64,000 nt of DNA from Pelodera strongyloides (lineage: Eukaryota > Nematoda > Chromadorea > Rhabditida > Rhabditidae): the NCBI GenBank assembly GCA_036852015.1, contig JAANDG010000251.1, forward strand, positions 124,001 through 188,000. Reading direction: 5' to 3'. The notes under the pieces were generated by a model, which ran no database searches, was not told the DNA's origin, and worked only from the letters and a program-made list of their open reading frames with translations. Shown piece by piece: positions 1 through 11,836 of the stretch. The number at the start of each line of letters is the position of its first letter. The first letter of the stretch is position 1. Made by a program: the position numbers and the translations under genes.

Positions 1-114
1 TCGATTTTATATATCCGTGTTGGATGGGAAAACGATGTAAAGAACATAGAAGGTCACGATTTGAAGGATTTCAAGTTTAAACCATTTCAAATGAACTACA
101 TAACTTACTTGCAG

Positions 115-243
115 AATCCCGTGTCTACACATCGTCGGAATTTGGCTCGGTCGACAGCCGAAACTGCGATTAAAAAGGTTCCGACGAGAAGGAGCAGGAG
201 TCGGACCTCCATAGTTATTATAGATCAGTCACCGAAGAAATAA
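115..243 (+). CDS. Last coding exon of an unidentified upstream gene (partial)
   Basis: A TTGCAG acceptor ends at position 114. From there a basic reading frame of 42 codons runs to a TAA at 241-243. The segment is rich in Arg, Lys, Ser and Thr and ends in a hydrophobic SIVIIDQ stretch followed by SPKK. An AATAAA lies about 200 bases downstream, which fits a terminal exon and 3' UTR. The rest of the gene would lie left of the window. I recognise no family. The call rests on the acceptor, the stop and the poly(A) signal only, so a chance frame is possible. Confidence 0.4.
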   Translation, partial: NPVSTHRRNLARSTAETAIKKVPTRRSRSRTSIVIIDQSPKK

Positions 244-445
244 GCGCCTTTTTAGTTAGGACGCCTGAAAGTATTTACAGTTGCCTCAGTGAAAGTTGTA
301 AAACGCACATATAAAAGATGCGTATCTACAGTATACGTGTGTTGTGAAGCGCCGTGTCTTAGGGTTCCTGTTGGTTGACACTTGACATTAGTTGTCCATT
401 ATTACTCTGATGCTCTTTTTTGTTTATTTATTTATATTGTCTTCC

Positions 446-451
446 AATAAA
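446..451 (+). terminator. Poly(A) signal AATAAA
   Basis: Canonical hexamer about 200 bases after the stop codon at 243, the expected distance for a 3' UTR of the gene entering from the left. Confidence 0.4.
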
Positions 452-1944
452 CCATATTATTATTGCAGTGCCCATAAAAGATGTAACGAGCAACTTATTG
501 ATGTGTCAAACTGCATGTAGTTCCTTGAAAGGCACAGGAAAGTTGGAGAACTGTTATTCAGCGACATATTTCCCTTGGTAACTATTTATTACAAAATGGA
601 CAGCACTGTTTTGACAACGGGTAGATTTGAGAACTGTTTTAAACACTAATATTCAAGCTTTCAGGAAATAAAACTGAGGGATCTCTACAAGAAAAAGAGA
701 ACGACTCTAAGGAAGCCGAAAGGCTCGAGCAAAATGATCTGGCTCTAGCCTGTCTCCCTATGGGTATTTCCCCCTAAGAAAAGAGCGCTGCGCGCTGGCT
801 GCGAGCGCAGGTCATGGTCAAGCTGCGCGGACAGCACGCGAAGCGAGAGGTATTGAGATAAAGAGGGTTGAGATAGTGTGGATTTCATGAGAGTCGAGAT
901 TAGTCTAGAATGTTCGAGAAGAAATCTTAAATGAGAACCGGACAGCGTGGAACTGTTTGTGCTGACGAGGAATAAAACAGAGAAAGGCTTTTTCATTTTA
1001 TGGAAAACGGAGATTTGGAAGGTTCTAGGTAATCAGACTAGTTATGGTATCTAACAAACAGAGCTACACACCAACTGTTTAGATAAAATGAATAGCTGAA
1101 AATGTAAGTAAATATATAAATGTTTATTGAACCAAGCCCAAAACAACTATAACAACTGAAACAAGGTTTTATTTTAAAACAAATTTGCCTGCATTTCTTG
1201 TGACGTCTTTTACCGGATGTCGAGTTTTAGTATTTCTTGCTGTTTTTCTCATCCTCTGTATAATGTCGTAATTCTAAGTAAATAAATAATAGTAACCATA
1301 CATAGTTAAATTGCGAAATTGAGAAAACGTTTGTCAATAATGTTCATGCAGTAAGGTAAGACTAATAAACTAATTGCCGCAGAGGTGTTGAATCTTCTGA
1401 AAGAACATAGTTTGGAATCGGGCTAGTGGTACAGAAATATAATACGTTTCAAAGAATCTTTACCCCCTGTCAAGAGAGCCCTGTTTGACAATAGGCTAAT
1501 CGGATGTGGGTGTCGGACTAAGGAATGATAACATGCTTTACATTTTCAAACTAAAAATGTCACAAATCATTGCACGTACTTTGAGGATGTACAAAAGGCA
1601 GAAAGCTATATTTTTTCTACCCACATCGTTACCGTTCACAACACACTCCAATCACAAAAGAACAGAAACCCTCAAAAATGTACATTTTTATTTAAACAAA
1701 AAAATATTTCGGTCAATATTTTAATGGTTTCAGATTCAGCATCGTGCTCCATTACTCAATGCAGTGTTGAGAGTTCGGAACATTGGACTCCATAGATGTT
1801 ACCCGAGTGACAACAGTTCCAGATGATAAATGTTCGACGTCTTCGGGCTAGGGCCAGGTGGGTCACCTCGTGTTTTTTTTTATCAAACTACAGTAATCGG
1901 AAAGTGGTCCAAATACTGTTGCAAGTAATAAAAATAAAATAAAA

Positions 1945-2090
1945 ATAAAAATCTTTTACGCCACAACAGCGTGCACCTTTATTCAAGGGAGTTCAAACTT
2001 CAATTTCAAAGTGTGCTTATGACATGTTCCGCAGAGGTCCTGAGCAGTAGACGACGAGTTCCAGATGACAAATTGCTCGACGTTTTCAGT
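1945..2090 (+). repeat. Dispersed repeat, copy 1 (inverted copy at 10068-10215)
   Basis: This block shares long runs with the reverse complement of 10068-10215. The shared parts include a GGGAGTTCAAA run, the CATGTTCCGCAGAGGTCCTGAG run and the GACAAATTGCTCGACG run. The copies differ by scattered substitutions and small indels, so they are old. The other copy lies in intron 2 of flp-11. No coding capacity is visible. Confidence 0.7.
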
Positions 2091-3299
2091 AATCGTCATT
2101 TTATGAGTTATTAAATCTTGCAATTATCTAGATTTCAGGTGTTCCTTTTGACCTTGATTAGGTCGATTAATGGTGAAATAACGAATTCCGAGAAGGAAGT
2201 ATGGAAAACAATATATTATGGTAACTTTCCTTCCAAGATGTTTTGACTTTTGGTGTTCACCGTAAAGCAATTTAGAAAAAAGTTCCCCGCCTATTAAAGC
2301 GCAGGTGTTTTGAGGTAATTAGAGGTTAATTATGTCTTAAAATGTTGTCACTTCCTTATTTTTTTTACGAAAATACCAACCACGAAGCAATATTAAACGC
2401 TCTAGGTTCAAGCTCGTTCAAGATTCTGTATGCGAATTTTTTAGTGAGCATCTGCCAGACGTTGTTCTTTGTATACGGTACATTTTATCCCTAAATCTTG
2501 AAATCTTGAAATAAACTTTTCTTTCTACCCTTCACCGATTTCTAGGAAAAATATTAATTACCTCTCGCAGTTCGCAACAATTAATAAATCGCAAATCGTC
2601 TGGAGTGCGACGAAAAGCAGCTAATAACCTAATATTGGTGCCGAAATTTACCCTCGGGCAACGTAATATTCCAATTTCGAGCCTAAAACTACGGTAGATA
2701 TTTTTCGTAAACTCGTACTTTACGAATAGAAACGTCGTAGACTAATGAGAATTTGGAAGGTCTGAGATTTCTAAAATTAAATCTAAATTTATATATTTTT
2801 CGAGTGATGTAAGCATTCAAATATAACTATTGAAGTAATATATGCAGAATGCATTTGTTAATTACTTGAAGCAAGGTCAGCAATGTCGCCATCGGAGTTA
2901 TTTTTCACCATGGTATACCGAAAAGCAACGAATTTACCACGAATTAGAAACATTATGCTTTTTAAAAACAGTTCAATTTAAAAAAAAAAACTTGGAAACC
3001 CAATTTTTATTTATTTATTGAACAGGCATAACAAATGTGTTCAACAGGTTACCCTCAGAAATTGTGTTATACATATACGAATATTTTTAGCACAGTGAAA
3101 CAAACTTTTCCGCGGTCTCGGTTGCGTCCACTAAATATGAATTATTAATTCAAAATCCATCAATAATCTACGAGATTTGTATCAAATTACATTACACATT
3201 TACCCAAAAAAATGTTCCCAAATATAAATCTTTCTAATCAAAGCATCGAAGTAGAGATGGAATAAAAGTAATCATTGAACTATGCATTCTACAAAGAGA

Positions 3300-3450
3300 A
3301 ACTCGACTCCAATGCCGCACCAGTTGTGGGTGGGGTGCCGCACCAAAAAAGGTGGGGTGCGCCGCTAGATCGATCTGCACCCCCAGAATCAGAATAGTGC
3401 CGACAGGGGTACAGGTACAGGTGCGGCACCCGGACCGAGTTTCCCCAGTG
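3300..3450 (+). repeat. GC-rich MITE-like element, copy 1
   Basis: An inverted-repeat element with ends reading GAAACTCG...TGCCGCACC and GGTGCGGCACC...GAGTTTCCCC. A related copy with the same ends and the same GGGGTGCGCCGCTAGATC core lies at 48570-48732, in an intron of the coiled-coil gene. Confidence 0.65.
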
Positions 3451-4031
3451 ACAATATGCATTGATGCAGTTTTATATTGTCAAAAATTTGTTTGTTAGTC
3501 TGTTACGAAATATAATAATGTCATGTCATTGTACCTCTGCGCTCCAAACGTGTAGCCCCCTTTCATTTATGATTATTTTCTTTTAGTTTTAGTTTTTTCT
3601 ATATTTGCCCACGCAGCACTAGTCACTAGTAATAGAATGATCAAGTCAATAATGAAAAGAAGTATATAATGAATTGAATTTGCGCCTTTTTCATAAACTA
3701 ATACGTACATTATGAATTGTTATCTAATTTATTCATGTAAACAACACGAGGGATTTTCAAAGAATTGAAACTAAAATGGGAATAAGTCGGTACTAAATAA
3801 GGTGCTCACGCACTCGCTAACCCTTTAAACTGTACAATTCTCAAATTTTGATCATCACCAATGTTTGACGTATTCTGAGAAAATTAATGTGTTAGAAAAA
3901 TTAAACGAATTTTAAGTTCGCGAACACGAAGGGTGTACTTGTGTACTTGGGTCATTATGAGTAAGTATATATGTATGTGTTTATTCTATATGATTACATG
4001 ATTATTATGGTTTAACTATGATATAGCACTT

Positions 4032-4275
4032 AGGCTTAGGCTGAGGCGTAAGTCGCACGAAAACTGTTGCAGTTGTAGACTTCTGAAACAAGAATTCCAA
4101 AAACCTTGGGTTTAAGATAGGCTTAGGCGTAAGTCGCACGAAAACTGTTGCAGTTGTAGACTTCTGAAACAAGAATTCCAAAAACCTTGGGTTTAAGATA
4201 GACTTAGGCGTAAGTCGCACGAAAACTGTTGCAGTTGTAGACTTCTGAAACAAGAATTCCAAAACCTTGGGTGTA
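4032..4275 (-). repeat. Tandem repeat, three copies of an 81 bp unit
   Basis: The AGGCGT motif recurs at 4044, 4125 and 4206, an exact 81 bp period. The three units are nearly identical. Because 81 is 27 codons, a minus-strand frame stays open across the array and gives a 27-residue periodic peptide. No splice sites or flanking coding sequence support a gene, so I treat it as a minisatellite. Confidence 0.85.
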
Positions 4276-5694
4276 ACGTGCCTCATTTATTACTTATCGT
4301 ACGCACAGCGTATAACGAATAACGACACATTGCACTTTAGTTTGGAATCCTGTAATGTGTATATACCCTACATACAATGATGGCAAGGAGCCAAAAGCTA
4401 TTCTCACGTGCTTCAAATTAGCCCCAAATTTCACCCGGACAATACATCTTTTGAAATAATCAAAATAGACAGGATCTTATTCTGACATCTAATTTCCAGA
4501 CTAGACGAATCACTGAGGAATATTCAGAAGACAGGGAAATAGGATATCAATATGTATGTAGTCTGTTTCGTATCCTAGGAAAGAACTACGAAAAAATGGT
4601 TCCGCTAAGAATATTAGAGTAGGTGTAGGTGGTGAGAAGCATTGTCATTATAACTGTGCTTATCCTTTTTAATTTTGCTTTCATTAAAACGATTGTTAGA
4701 TGTGAACACAACTTGTTTCATATGCGATTTGTGTGTTCAGAATTATGCACCAATGCATTGTTGCATAATTACGCGGTTGTGCTGCGTACATTAGGCGGGG
4801 AGAGTGCGTCCAGAGTCCAGAGTGTCCGGTACCTTTTCGAACCTTTTCAAGAGTCATGGGCGTTGTGTCTCCACTACATATTAACACCACCGTAATGCAA
4901 TGCATTGGTATTTTCCCGTGATTGTGCCAGTGGTGAAGACGGCGACGGTGGAACGGCAGACGAAAGGCGTCCTTGTTGATTACGTTCAGAACGTATGTCG
5001 AACGAGGGTTGCATCCTAGGAAAACCAAGAAAATGGGTGCGCCAACTCAATTGTACACTATTTATGTGCGCTTTGCCGCTTGCGCACCATCGCGCGCAGA
5101 TAGGGTAACATTCACACTTGCTGATGTACATTTTCACTATAGCCAATTTTGACCTATGGGACATAAAGTTTATGCTGACATTTAGTGCACTTATACAAAT
5201 TGGCCAAATGGAATCATCTTTGACATGAAAATTAGAGTACACCCCAAAATAACCGCGCGGAAATATCGCAACCCGGGCGATAAATTTGTTGCGCGGGAAC
5301 AAATTCCCGGATTAGTGGAAAGTGCACTATTACGACAACAGAGGGCGGAAGGGCCTGATCCAACTATTAGTAAGGTCTACGATTAAAAAAAATATTAACG
5401 ATTATCTGAAATAGGGGATAAGTAAATGCAAAAAGAAGAGACCTTCATAGTACCATAACCAAATTTAAAAGAAGATTAAAAAAATTCTGAAATACTGGAT
5501 TCTTATCGTTTTGCTTTCGAGAATGCTGTTATATCTGCGGAGTCGAGACAAATTAGTCGCGGCGCAGATCTTTCTGCAATATATAAAGCACTTTATAAAA
5601 CAATTCAATTTTATGAAATACATCAATTTATCACAAACTCGAAATGGCAAATATCGGAAATGTTGAACTAAATTACTAAATACTCTGGTCCTCC

Positions 5695-5860
5695 GGCGCG
5701 CAGCGCGGAAATGCGTAGCCGCGTCCGCGGGAAAAGATTGCAAATTGGCATTGAAAAATTCGAAGCGCAGAGAAACCTCTTTTCTGCGTCTCCGCCTTTC
5801 GCATGTTAAAAGGCCATCTCTTTTCCGCGGACGCGGTTACGCATTTCCGCGCTGCGCGCC
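5695..5860. repeat. Small inverted-repeat element with arms of about 41 bp
   Basis: The left arm at 5695-5736 is GC-rich and begins GGCGCGCAGCGCGG. It is matched by its reverse complement at 5820-5860 with a few mismatches. The spacer of about 85 bp is unrelated. The form fits a MITE or a solo foldback element. Confidence 0.75.
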
Positions 5861-6677
5861 TGAGAACGTAGTAGTCGCAATTGGTACCGTAGCCATCAGA
5901 CGACAGAAAAATTCTCTGATCCATTGGCATGGGCGCGTAAGCTGGTGTCAATAGTTTAGAGAATTTATATAAATATATGTGTTTTCATCTACTTATGTGG
6001 GAATACACTCTTGTGGAGCTACGTGGGTCTCTCTGCATTTTCTTGCCCTTTGCTTCGTGAACGCAATGACTAAACATGATAGCTTGTGCTCTGTGTTACG
6101 TATGTAGTATTTCAGATTTCACGCCTTCGCTCACACACATTTAAATATGTATCTTTATTATTCCCACATGCTACCAGATATGCATCATAATTTAAATGTT
6201 TTCTTCCCATGATTAAAAAAACTTTTCGTACATAATTCATACTTTCGCATATCTTTAAAATTCAAGCTAGTAGTAAGTACACCATCGAAACAGTTGAACT
6301 GTTGAACATTTCCGTGTTTTAGAAAACATTACTTCCGGTATTTCATTAAAGGGATCGGCATATGAATAAAAAAACTATCCTAAAGGTTACGCCCACTCAT
6401 TATGCTTATGGTGTCGCTTAACTATATAACCCAAGACTTACGGAAGAATAGACGAATAAAATCAGGCCTTCAGAGTCCGGCTACTACCTACACCTATACG
6501 CTGTAGAAAATCTTCACGTTTGACTACAGTAGTAGTCGTCTCTCTTATTCTGCGTCTCGTCTTTCTTTGTATCTCTCCTCAGATGTCTCCATCTCTAAAT
6601 CTCCCCTTCCAGAGTCCCTCCCACTTCTGAGATTCTCGAATAGGACACCGCCCTATCCTGGCCATTCATTTGTGGAC

Positions 6678-9600
6678 ATGCATCCCGTAAGCACACTCGC
6701 TCTCCTCTGCGTCCTCATCTTAGCGGTCAGCGCACAGAGTTGGGACGATGAACCCAGGTACGGTAACTACAACATTTAATAGAATTGAATAAATTTTATT
6801 CAAAGAAGCCTACCTACGGTAAAAAGAGCATTTAATAAAGTCCTCGATGAACAACAGTGGCGCACATTACCAGTACTGTAGAATAGCGAGCGCCTTGGTC
6901 ATTTTCAGAAATAAAAGCAAACATCTAGTCCTTGTCACATATTAGAAGAGATGTTAGTCAGATGTAATCTAAATAGGCATAGAAGCATAGTCATACAGAT
7001 GTAAAGGTTATTCCATAAAAATGATTGTAGATACAGAACTTGATCTGAAATATGTTGAGTGACGAAAAAATATTCAAAAGAATAAATTTCCAGTTCTCGT
7101 TTTACAAAACTACGAAAATGGTGCAATAGTCGGGTCTTTTCTCAACAGTAAAGAAGTGCCTATGCCTAAGCAACCCCTACTGGCTATAATTTGTACTGCG
7201 TACTGCACGATTGAATTGCGCTTGCTCAGTCAGCAAAACCGAAAACTAAACAGGCTGTGCTGTGCGTATTGGCTGTCGAAACATATTTGCTGGTTTTTTA
7301 TGCGATATCCGCACAATAAAGAACGAATTTGCAGTGACTTACCTATAAGGCTTGATCAACCTGCAGGTTATAGCTTAGTTAATATTTACAACAGTAACCT
7401 TCAGTCTGTATTTCAGTATGGAAAAACGGGCTGCGATGCGAAACGCTCTTGTGAGATTCGGACGTTCCGGTGGCATGAGGAATGCACTTGTCAGGTGAAT
7501 AATAAGAAGATTAAAACAAAGCAGAAACATCAATTATACTCGACCAGACGGCTATCGCCGCCTGAGTCGACTTTCCATGCGGCACAGACAATGCTTCAAA
7601 AAAGTGTGCATACTTATATGAAACGTCTGTAATTAATGTAACGAAACTCATGTTTGTTTATTTTGGTTTGCGAAATGTTTACTGCTTATACCAAATCCTT
7701 GAAACGTAGTATGGATTTCGTTGCGGTTTCGGTGACAAACATCTAAACTCTTCTCCTTTATATGATAAGATTGCCGAAATTTTAGCCCTTACTTGGGGAG
7801 AAAAGGACCCTAGTGAATAAAGCTCACCTGGAAAATATCTCATTACTCGACTTTCCATTCGAGCTTTGTAGAGATCGTTAGAGTAATTCCAACCGTTGGT
7901 GGTTCGATAAATAAGGATTACAGTATTTCCAATATACATTGCTACAAGTACTACGTGCTACACTACAGTGAAGTCAATTCTAGAAGTTAGGATTCATATG
8001 ACATATGACTGAGTAGTCGATTTCCATTATTAATAATCCATATTAAACCAAACTATCCCTCTTTGATGCTCTATTCTTTTGCACAATAACAATTGTAATT
8101 AGGATAATAACGTTTCGTCATTTAATTAGACATTCCATGTTTCCCATGCACAACAATGTCATTCAGTTCAAGCAAGCATAAGGGCCTAGTAGTAAAATTA
8201 AAAAGATATAAAAGATGATACAACACCCGGTACCTAAGTTAACCTGAGTGTCAATCGAAATCGAACGTTACCTAGTACTATGGTAACACTATGGCCATGG
8301 CGTGTTGATGAGTACACTGAAAACTGTAAAGAACGGGCACAGCAGATAGAATATATATTATATGTTACCTATACTATACAATATAAATAGACTAATCGAC
8401 CTCTAGGCTCTAGGTGAATCGACTACAGTACACATGGTTTCGTTATATGTACATTGCTTTATCTTCAACATATTATTTGATGCACACCTACGGTGATATT
8501 TAATAAATAAAAATTAATAAATATCTTAGATAGGTTTTACTAACTCCTACCTATTTTATATAATAAGATATGCATTGGTCATATGCATTGGGGAAACACG
8601 CCTTAAAATTCAAAGTTCATGGTGGCTATCCTGAGACACATCAAGATGGATTACACCATCGAAACGGAAAAATAGCTATATATATACTACAAATAGACCT
8701 TTTCTTGCCAGTTGTATAATCTCCAAAAAAGGGCAGTCTAAAGGAAACAATGTTCTTTACCGTCCCGCAAAATATAACGCAACCCAAGAATATGAAAATC
8801 TGTATTTTCAACTCGGTGCCTGCCTAAATACGTAAAATGAATACCTCAAATCTTTTTTTCAAGTCGCTGAAAAGGCTGTACCTCATCAGAGCCCATATTC
8901 ACCACTCCGATTCCCTCTGGGGAACTAGTGCCTGGTGATAGAAAATAGCATTATAATGTGAGACACGCAGAGAAAAAGACGGGGAATTCCCCTTGGGGAA
9001 TTGAGTGGTGGATATGGCCTCAGAGTTACAAAAGGTATTTTACTATGAAAACAAATTTAAAGTGAAATGCCAGCTCCTTTGGAAAATTTGCATATGATAA
9101 GCAAATCCTATGTATCCTATGCTAATTTTGTACGATCGTCCACGGCAATCGTACAAAATTAGCGTAGGATACATAGTATTTGCTTATCATATTTATCATA
9201 TTTCCCTTTTTCACAAATATGACCCGAATCTCATAAAATGTAAAATGAGAATCCACCCCTCTCACACATTAGTTATTTAATGTTTAATAAAACATTAAAT
9301 CTTGCACCTCTCTAATGCCTAATGGTCTCTAATAATGTGGTTGTGCAAGGGGTAAATTTTATGTACGCTACTTTGTCTTCCGGAAAAAAGGAGAAAAAAA
9401 TAAGGATTTTTATGTTTTGTAAGAAGTACTTATTGTTAGCTAAATACGTTTGACATAACATAACAAGTTTCCGGGTTTACACGAGAGCTTTGATACTTTT
9501 AAATGTGACTTATATAGAAAAATATCTGAAATGGACAATAAAGTATTATACTGCAAAAAAGGTCAGTGTACACTACACGCACATATCATATCATACGAAA

Positions 9601-10694
9601 CTCTGAAGTAGTAAAGAAGGCGCGAAATAAACAAATAAACTCGTCCCAACGAAACCATATAAGGTTTATTTATAGCTCATTCAACCAAATAAAGCTGAGG
9701 ATATGTAGTCAGATTTTTTCTGTTTCTTGTTATATTCGATTTTATGAGAATGCAGAAAAAATGAACTGCATGCTCCTTGAGCAGCCCACTTAGGGCCCTA
9801 AGTACTTTAAGCACAAAAATTCAGACATCCATTGAATAAGAAGAATAATCTAACGGAAATACATATGGCAATCTCCTAAACATTCCTCGTTACTGAGCAA
9901 AATCTTTGAGTTCGTTGAGTACTACTTAGAATCTTCCATAGTTCATATGTTCATAAGGTCATGTAGTTTAGTACAACAAAGTATTTTGGTGAAGCTGTTT
10001 TATCTGTAAGACGTTCAAATTAAATTTGGTGGTACTCAACGATAGGATGTTTGCAATTCAGTGGATAGTGAGCCAGAAGACACCGTCGAGCAATTTGTCA
10101 TCGGGAACTCGTCGCCTAAAGCTCAGGACCTCTGCGGAACATGTCATAAGCTCACTTTGAAAATGAAATTTGAACTCCCTTGACACGCTCTTGTGGTGTA
10201 AAAAGATTATGTAATCTGACGACGAAGCGCATAAGGCTATATAACCCACAAAAGGGATATGAACACAAATTTAACCAAGTGTATTTTTCAGATTCGGCAA
10301 ACGTTCATCGCTTCAGGACCTGAGCACCCAAGACAAGAGAAACGGAGCTCCACAACCATTCGGTAAGCGATATGTTCCAAACCTTCTCCGTACGCGGTTC
10401 TTCCGCCAGGGGCGCGCGCGCGCTGTAAATCAAGTTGGCGCACCTGTGGCGCACATGCCGCCGCCCCTCCAAATAGGATGCCAGAAAGAATTTTCATTCA
10501 TCGCGCAAACGCGGACCCAGTTTTTTTTGGAGTCCTCTCAATCAGTAGTCTTACCAACGCCGACTAATTAGCATATTGATTAATTACAAACTACACCCAC
10601 AATTTTAGTTCGATTCGGGCGATCAGGCAATCTGGACCACCTCCACGACATTTTCTCCACCCTGCAGAGACTTCAACTCGCCAACACCGACTAA
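6678..10694 (+). CDS. flp-11: FMRFamide-like neuropeptide precursor, FLP-11 type
   Basis: The precursor is a secreted 104-residue neuropeptide made from four exons: 6678-6757, 7417-7494, 10292-10362 and 10609-10694. All junction phases agree. Exon 1 encodes a signal peptide (MHPVSTLALLCVLILAVSA, then QSWDD). Exon 2 follows with EKR and AAMRNALVRFG-R and opens SGGMRNALVRFG. Exon 3 gives KR, a spacer SSLQDLSTQD, then KR and NGAPQPF. Exon 4 completes VRFG-R and adds a C-terminal tail of about 24 residues ending in TAA. The three RFG peptides with C-terminal Gly and basic cleavage sites are amidation substrates. The peptide set AMRNALVRFG / SGGMRNALVRFG / NGAPQPFVRFG is diagnostic of nematode flp-11, which in C. 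elegans acts in the sleep-promoting RIS neuron. Introns 2 and 3 both fall inside RFG-peptide codons. Intron 2 is 2.8 kb and full of repeats. Confidence 0.94.
8885..9024. repeat. Inverted-repeat element in flp-11 intron 2
   Basis: The left end GAGCCCATATTCACCACTC is matched by the right end GAGTGGTGGATATGGCCTC in reverse complement. The centre also holds GGGGAATTCCCC-like palindromes. It lies between flp-11 exons 2 and 3 and has no coding capacity. Confidence 0.65.
9094..9190. repeat. Near-perfect hairpin, 43 bp arms
   Basis: Bases 9094-9136 and 9148-9190 are reverse complements with about two mismatches, separated by only 11 bases. The arms are AT-rich. The structure lies in the large second intron of flp-11, so it would be transcribed as a long foldback in the pre-mRNA. 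Confidence 0.9.
10068..10215 (-). repeat. Dispersed repeat, copy 2 (inverted relative to 1945-2090)
   Basis: Reverse-complement relative of 1945-2090, ending about 75 bases upstream of flp-11 exon 3. See the entry for copy 1. Confidence 0.7.
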
Positions 10695-10982
10695 GAACCC
10701 GTGGCGGGGATAGAACCTCCGAGTCTCGCTCACTAGTCGCGCCACATCGCACTGAACCACCACTTTTCTCTCACTCATGGGTCTGATCTCGATTGCCGCA
10801 ACTTTTAACTTTAATAATCATAATAATCATAAGCCAATCGGTTATCGTCTCGTAGCTTCTGTCGCATTTGCATACGGTATCCCATCCCATATCCATTTTC
10901 AATCCATATTTATCTCATATTCATCCATATATTGCCACTATATTATCTTGCCCGCTGCATATTTTGTCGTAGAACGCTGACC

Positions 10983-10988
10983 AATAAA
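10983..10988 (+). terminator. Poly(A) signal AATAAA for flp-11
   Basis: Hexamer 289 bases after the flp-11 stop codon on the same strand, a plausible 3' UTR length. Confidence 0.55.
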
Positions 10989-11716
10989 GGTGATGTTAAG
11001 ACAGTTTATTAACATTAATAATCAAACGTCACTATATACAATCATAAACAACACCGGAAAACAACAAGCAAAATTAAAATAAATAGACGGCAATGTCAAA
11101 TTTGGCACTTCAAGAGGAACAAACGAGAAGAAAGCACGGAAGATTTTAATTGAAGTGTTATGTTGATTCACAAAAGTTGTTAATTTAAATACAATGTTCA
11201 CCAAATTAGTTGACGGAAAAAAAATCAATTCTAATCGTAAATAGTAGGTAAAGGTAAACTAAAAACTATCACTAAAACGTTCGGAAAAAGCAATCAGTTA
11301 CAACTAAAAGCAAATATATAATCTTCACAGCTGCAAATAATATTAGACACGACTGACTACAGCCATAGAAAATACTATTAGAAAGAATAAACCCAATATT
11401 GCGCATAACAAATATGTCAATTTCAAAATGTAGGTATAACCACCCGCTGAAACACAAGTATATGGACCATCTGGTACAGTTAGTTCCTTCTTTCTTCAAA
11501 TACATCGCAAATCTCAATCTGATAGCAGTGTCTTCCATAGATTGTTTTCATTTATTAGAGACGAAACTGTGGATACACTTCTTGACAACAGGATACGAAC
11601 AAGTTCTGAAAAGGATCAATCAATAAAGTAAGACAATTAAATTAGAAAATAGACTCTCAGTAAAAAGTAGAGTAGCAACATGCCTTAGTGCTAATTGCCC
11701 CGGTAACGACTATTCA

Positions 11717-11836
11717 AGGAATAAATTAAGTCCGCATCTCAAAATTTTAGGGAGGTGATTTAGACAAATTTGCATACAATGCATTAGAGATAGGGAGGTG
11801 ATCGTCCGCATTTGGCGTGGTGTTTTATGCCATGCG
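11717..11836 (-). repeat. Repeat related to the 29083-29240 array, inverted
   Basis: Shares the AAGTCCGCATCTCAAAATTTT end, one GGGAGGTGATTTAGAC...TTTGCATACAATGCATTAGAG unit and the GTCCGCATTTGGCG...TTTTATGCCATG end with the reverse complement of about 29045-29240. Here there is a single internal unit; the other copy has three or four. Confidence 0.75.

Larger units (their letters stand above)
244..6677. other. Intergenic region, no supported gene
   Basis: About 6.4 kb of AT-rich DNA. Short open frames occur on both strands, but none shows splice signals, a recognisable domain or coding-like composition. The stretch contains repeat copies (1945-2090, 3300-3450), a three-unit 81 bp tandem array (4032-4275) and a GC-rich inverted repeat (5695-5860). 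The last few hundred bases are the presumed promoter and 5' UTR of flp-11. A TATA-like stretch near 6421 is weak evidence. Confidence 0.6.

Noticed and set aside
745..996. 83-codon minus-strand frame
   Set aside because: No splice signals or domain, and GC-rich palindromic content; likely a repeat.
4874..5302. 142-codon minus-strand frame
   Set aside because: Mixed composition with no recognisable motif, no clear start context and no neighbouring exons.
7156..7632. 158-codon + strand open frame
   Set aside because: It overlaps flp-11 exon 2 in another frame. The flp-11 reading has splice sites, phase agreement and three diagnostic peptides.
10690..10760. tRNA-like segment (minus strand) with a GTGG...CCAC acceptor-like pairing and a GGTTCTATCCC B-box-like motif
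   Set aside because: The T-stem and acceptor cannot both form at normal spacing, and no anticodon arm is evident. At best it is a tRNA-derived repeat.
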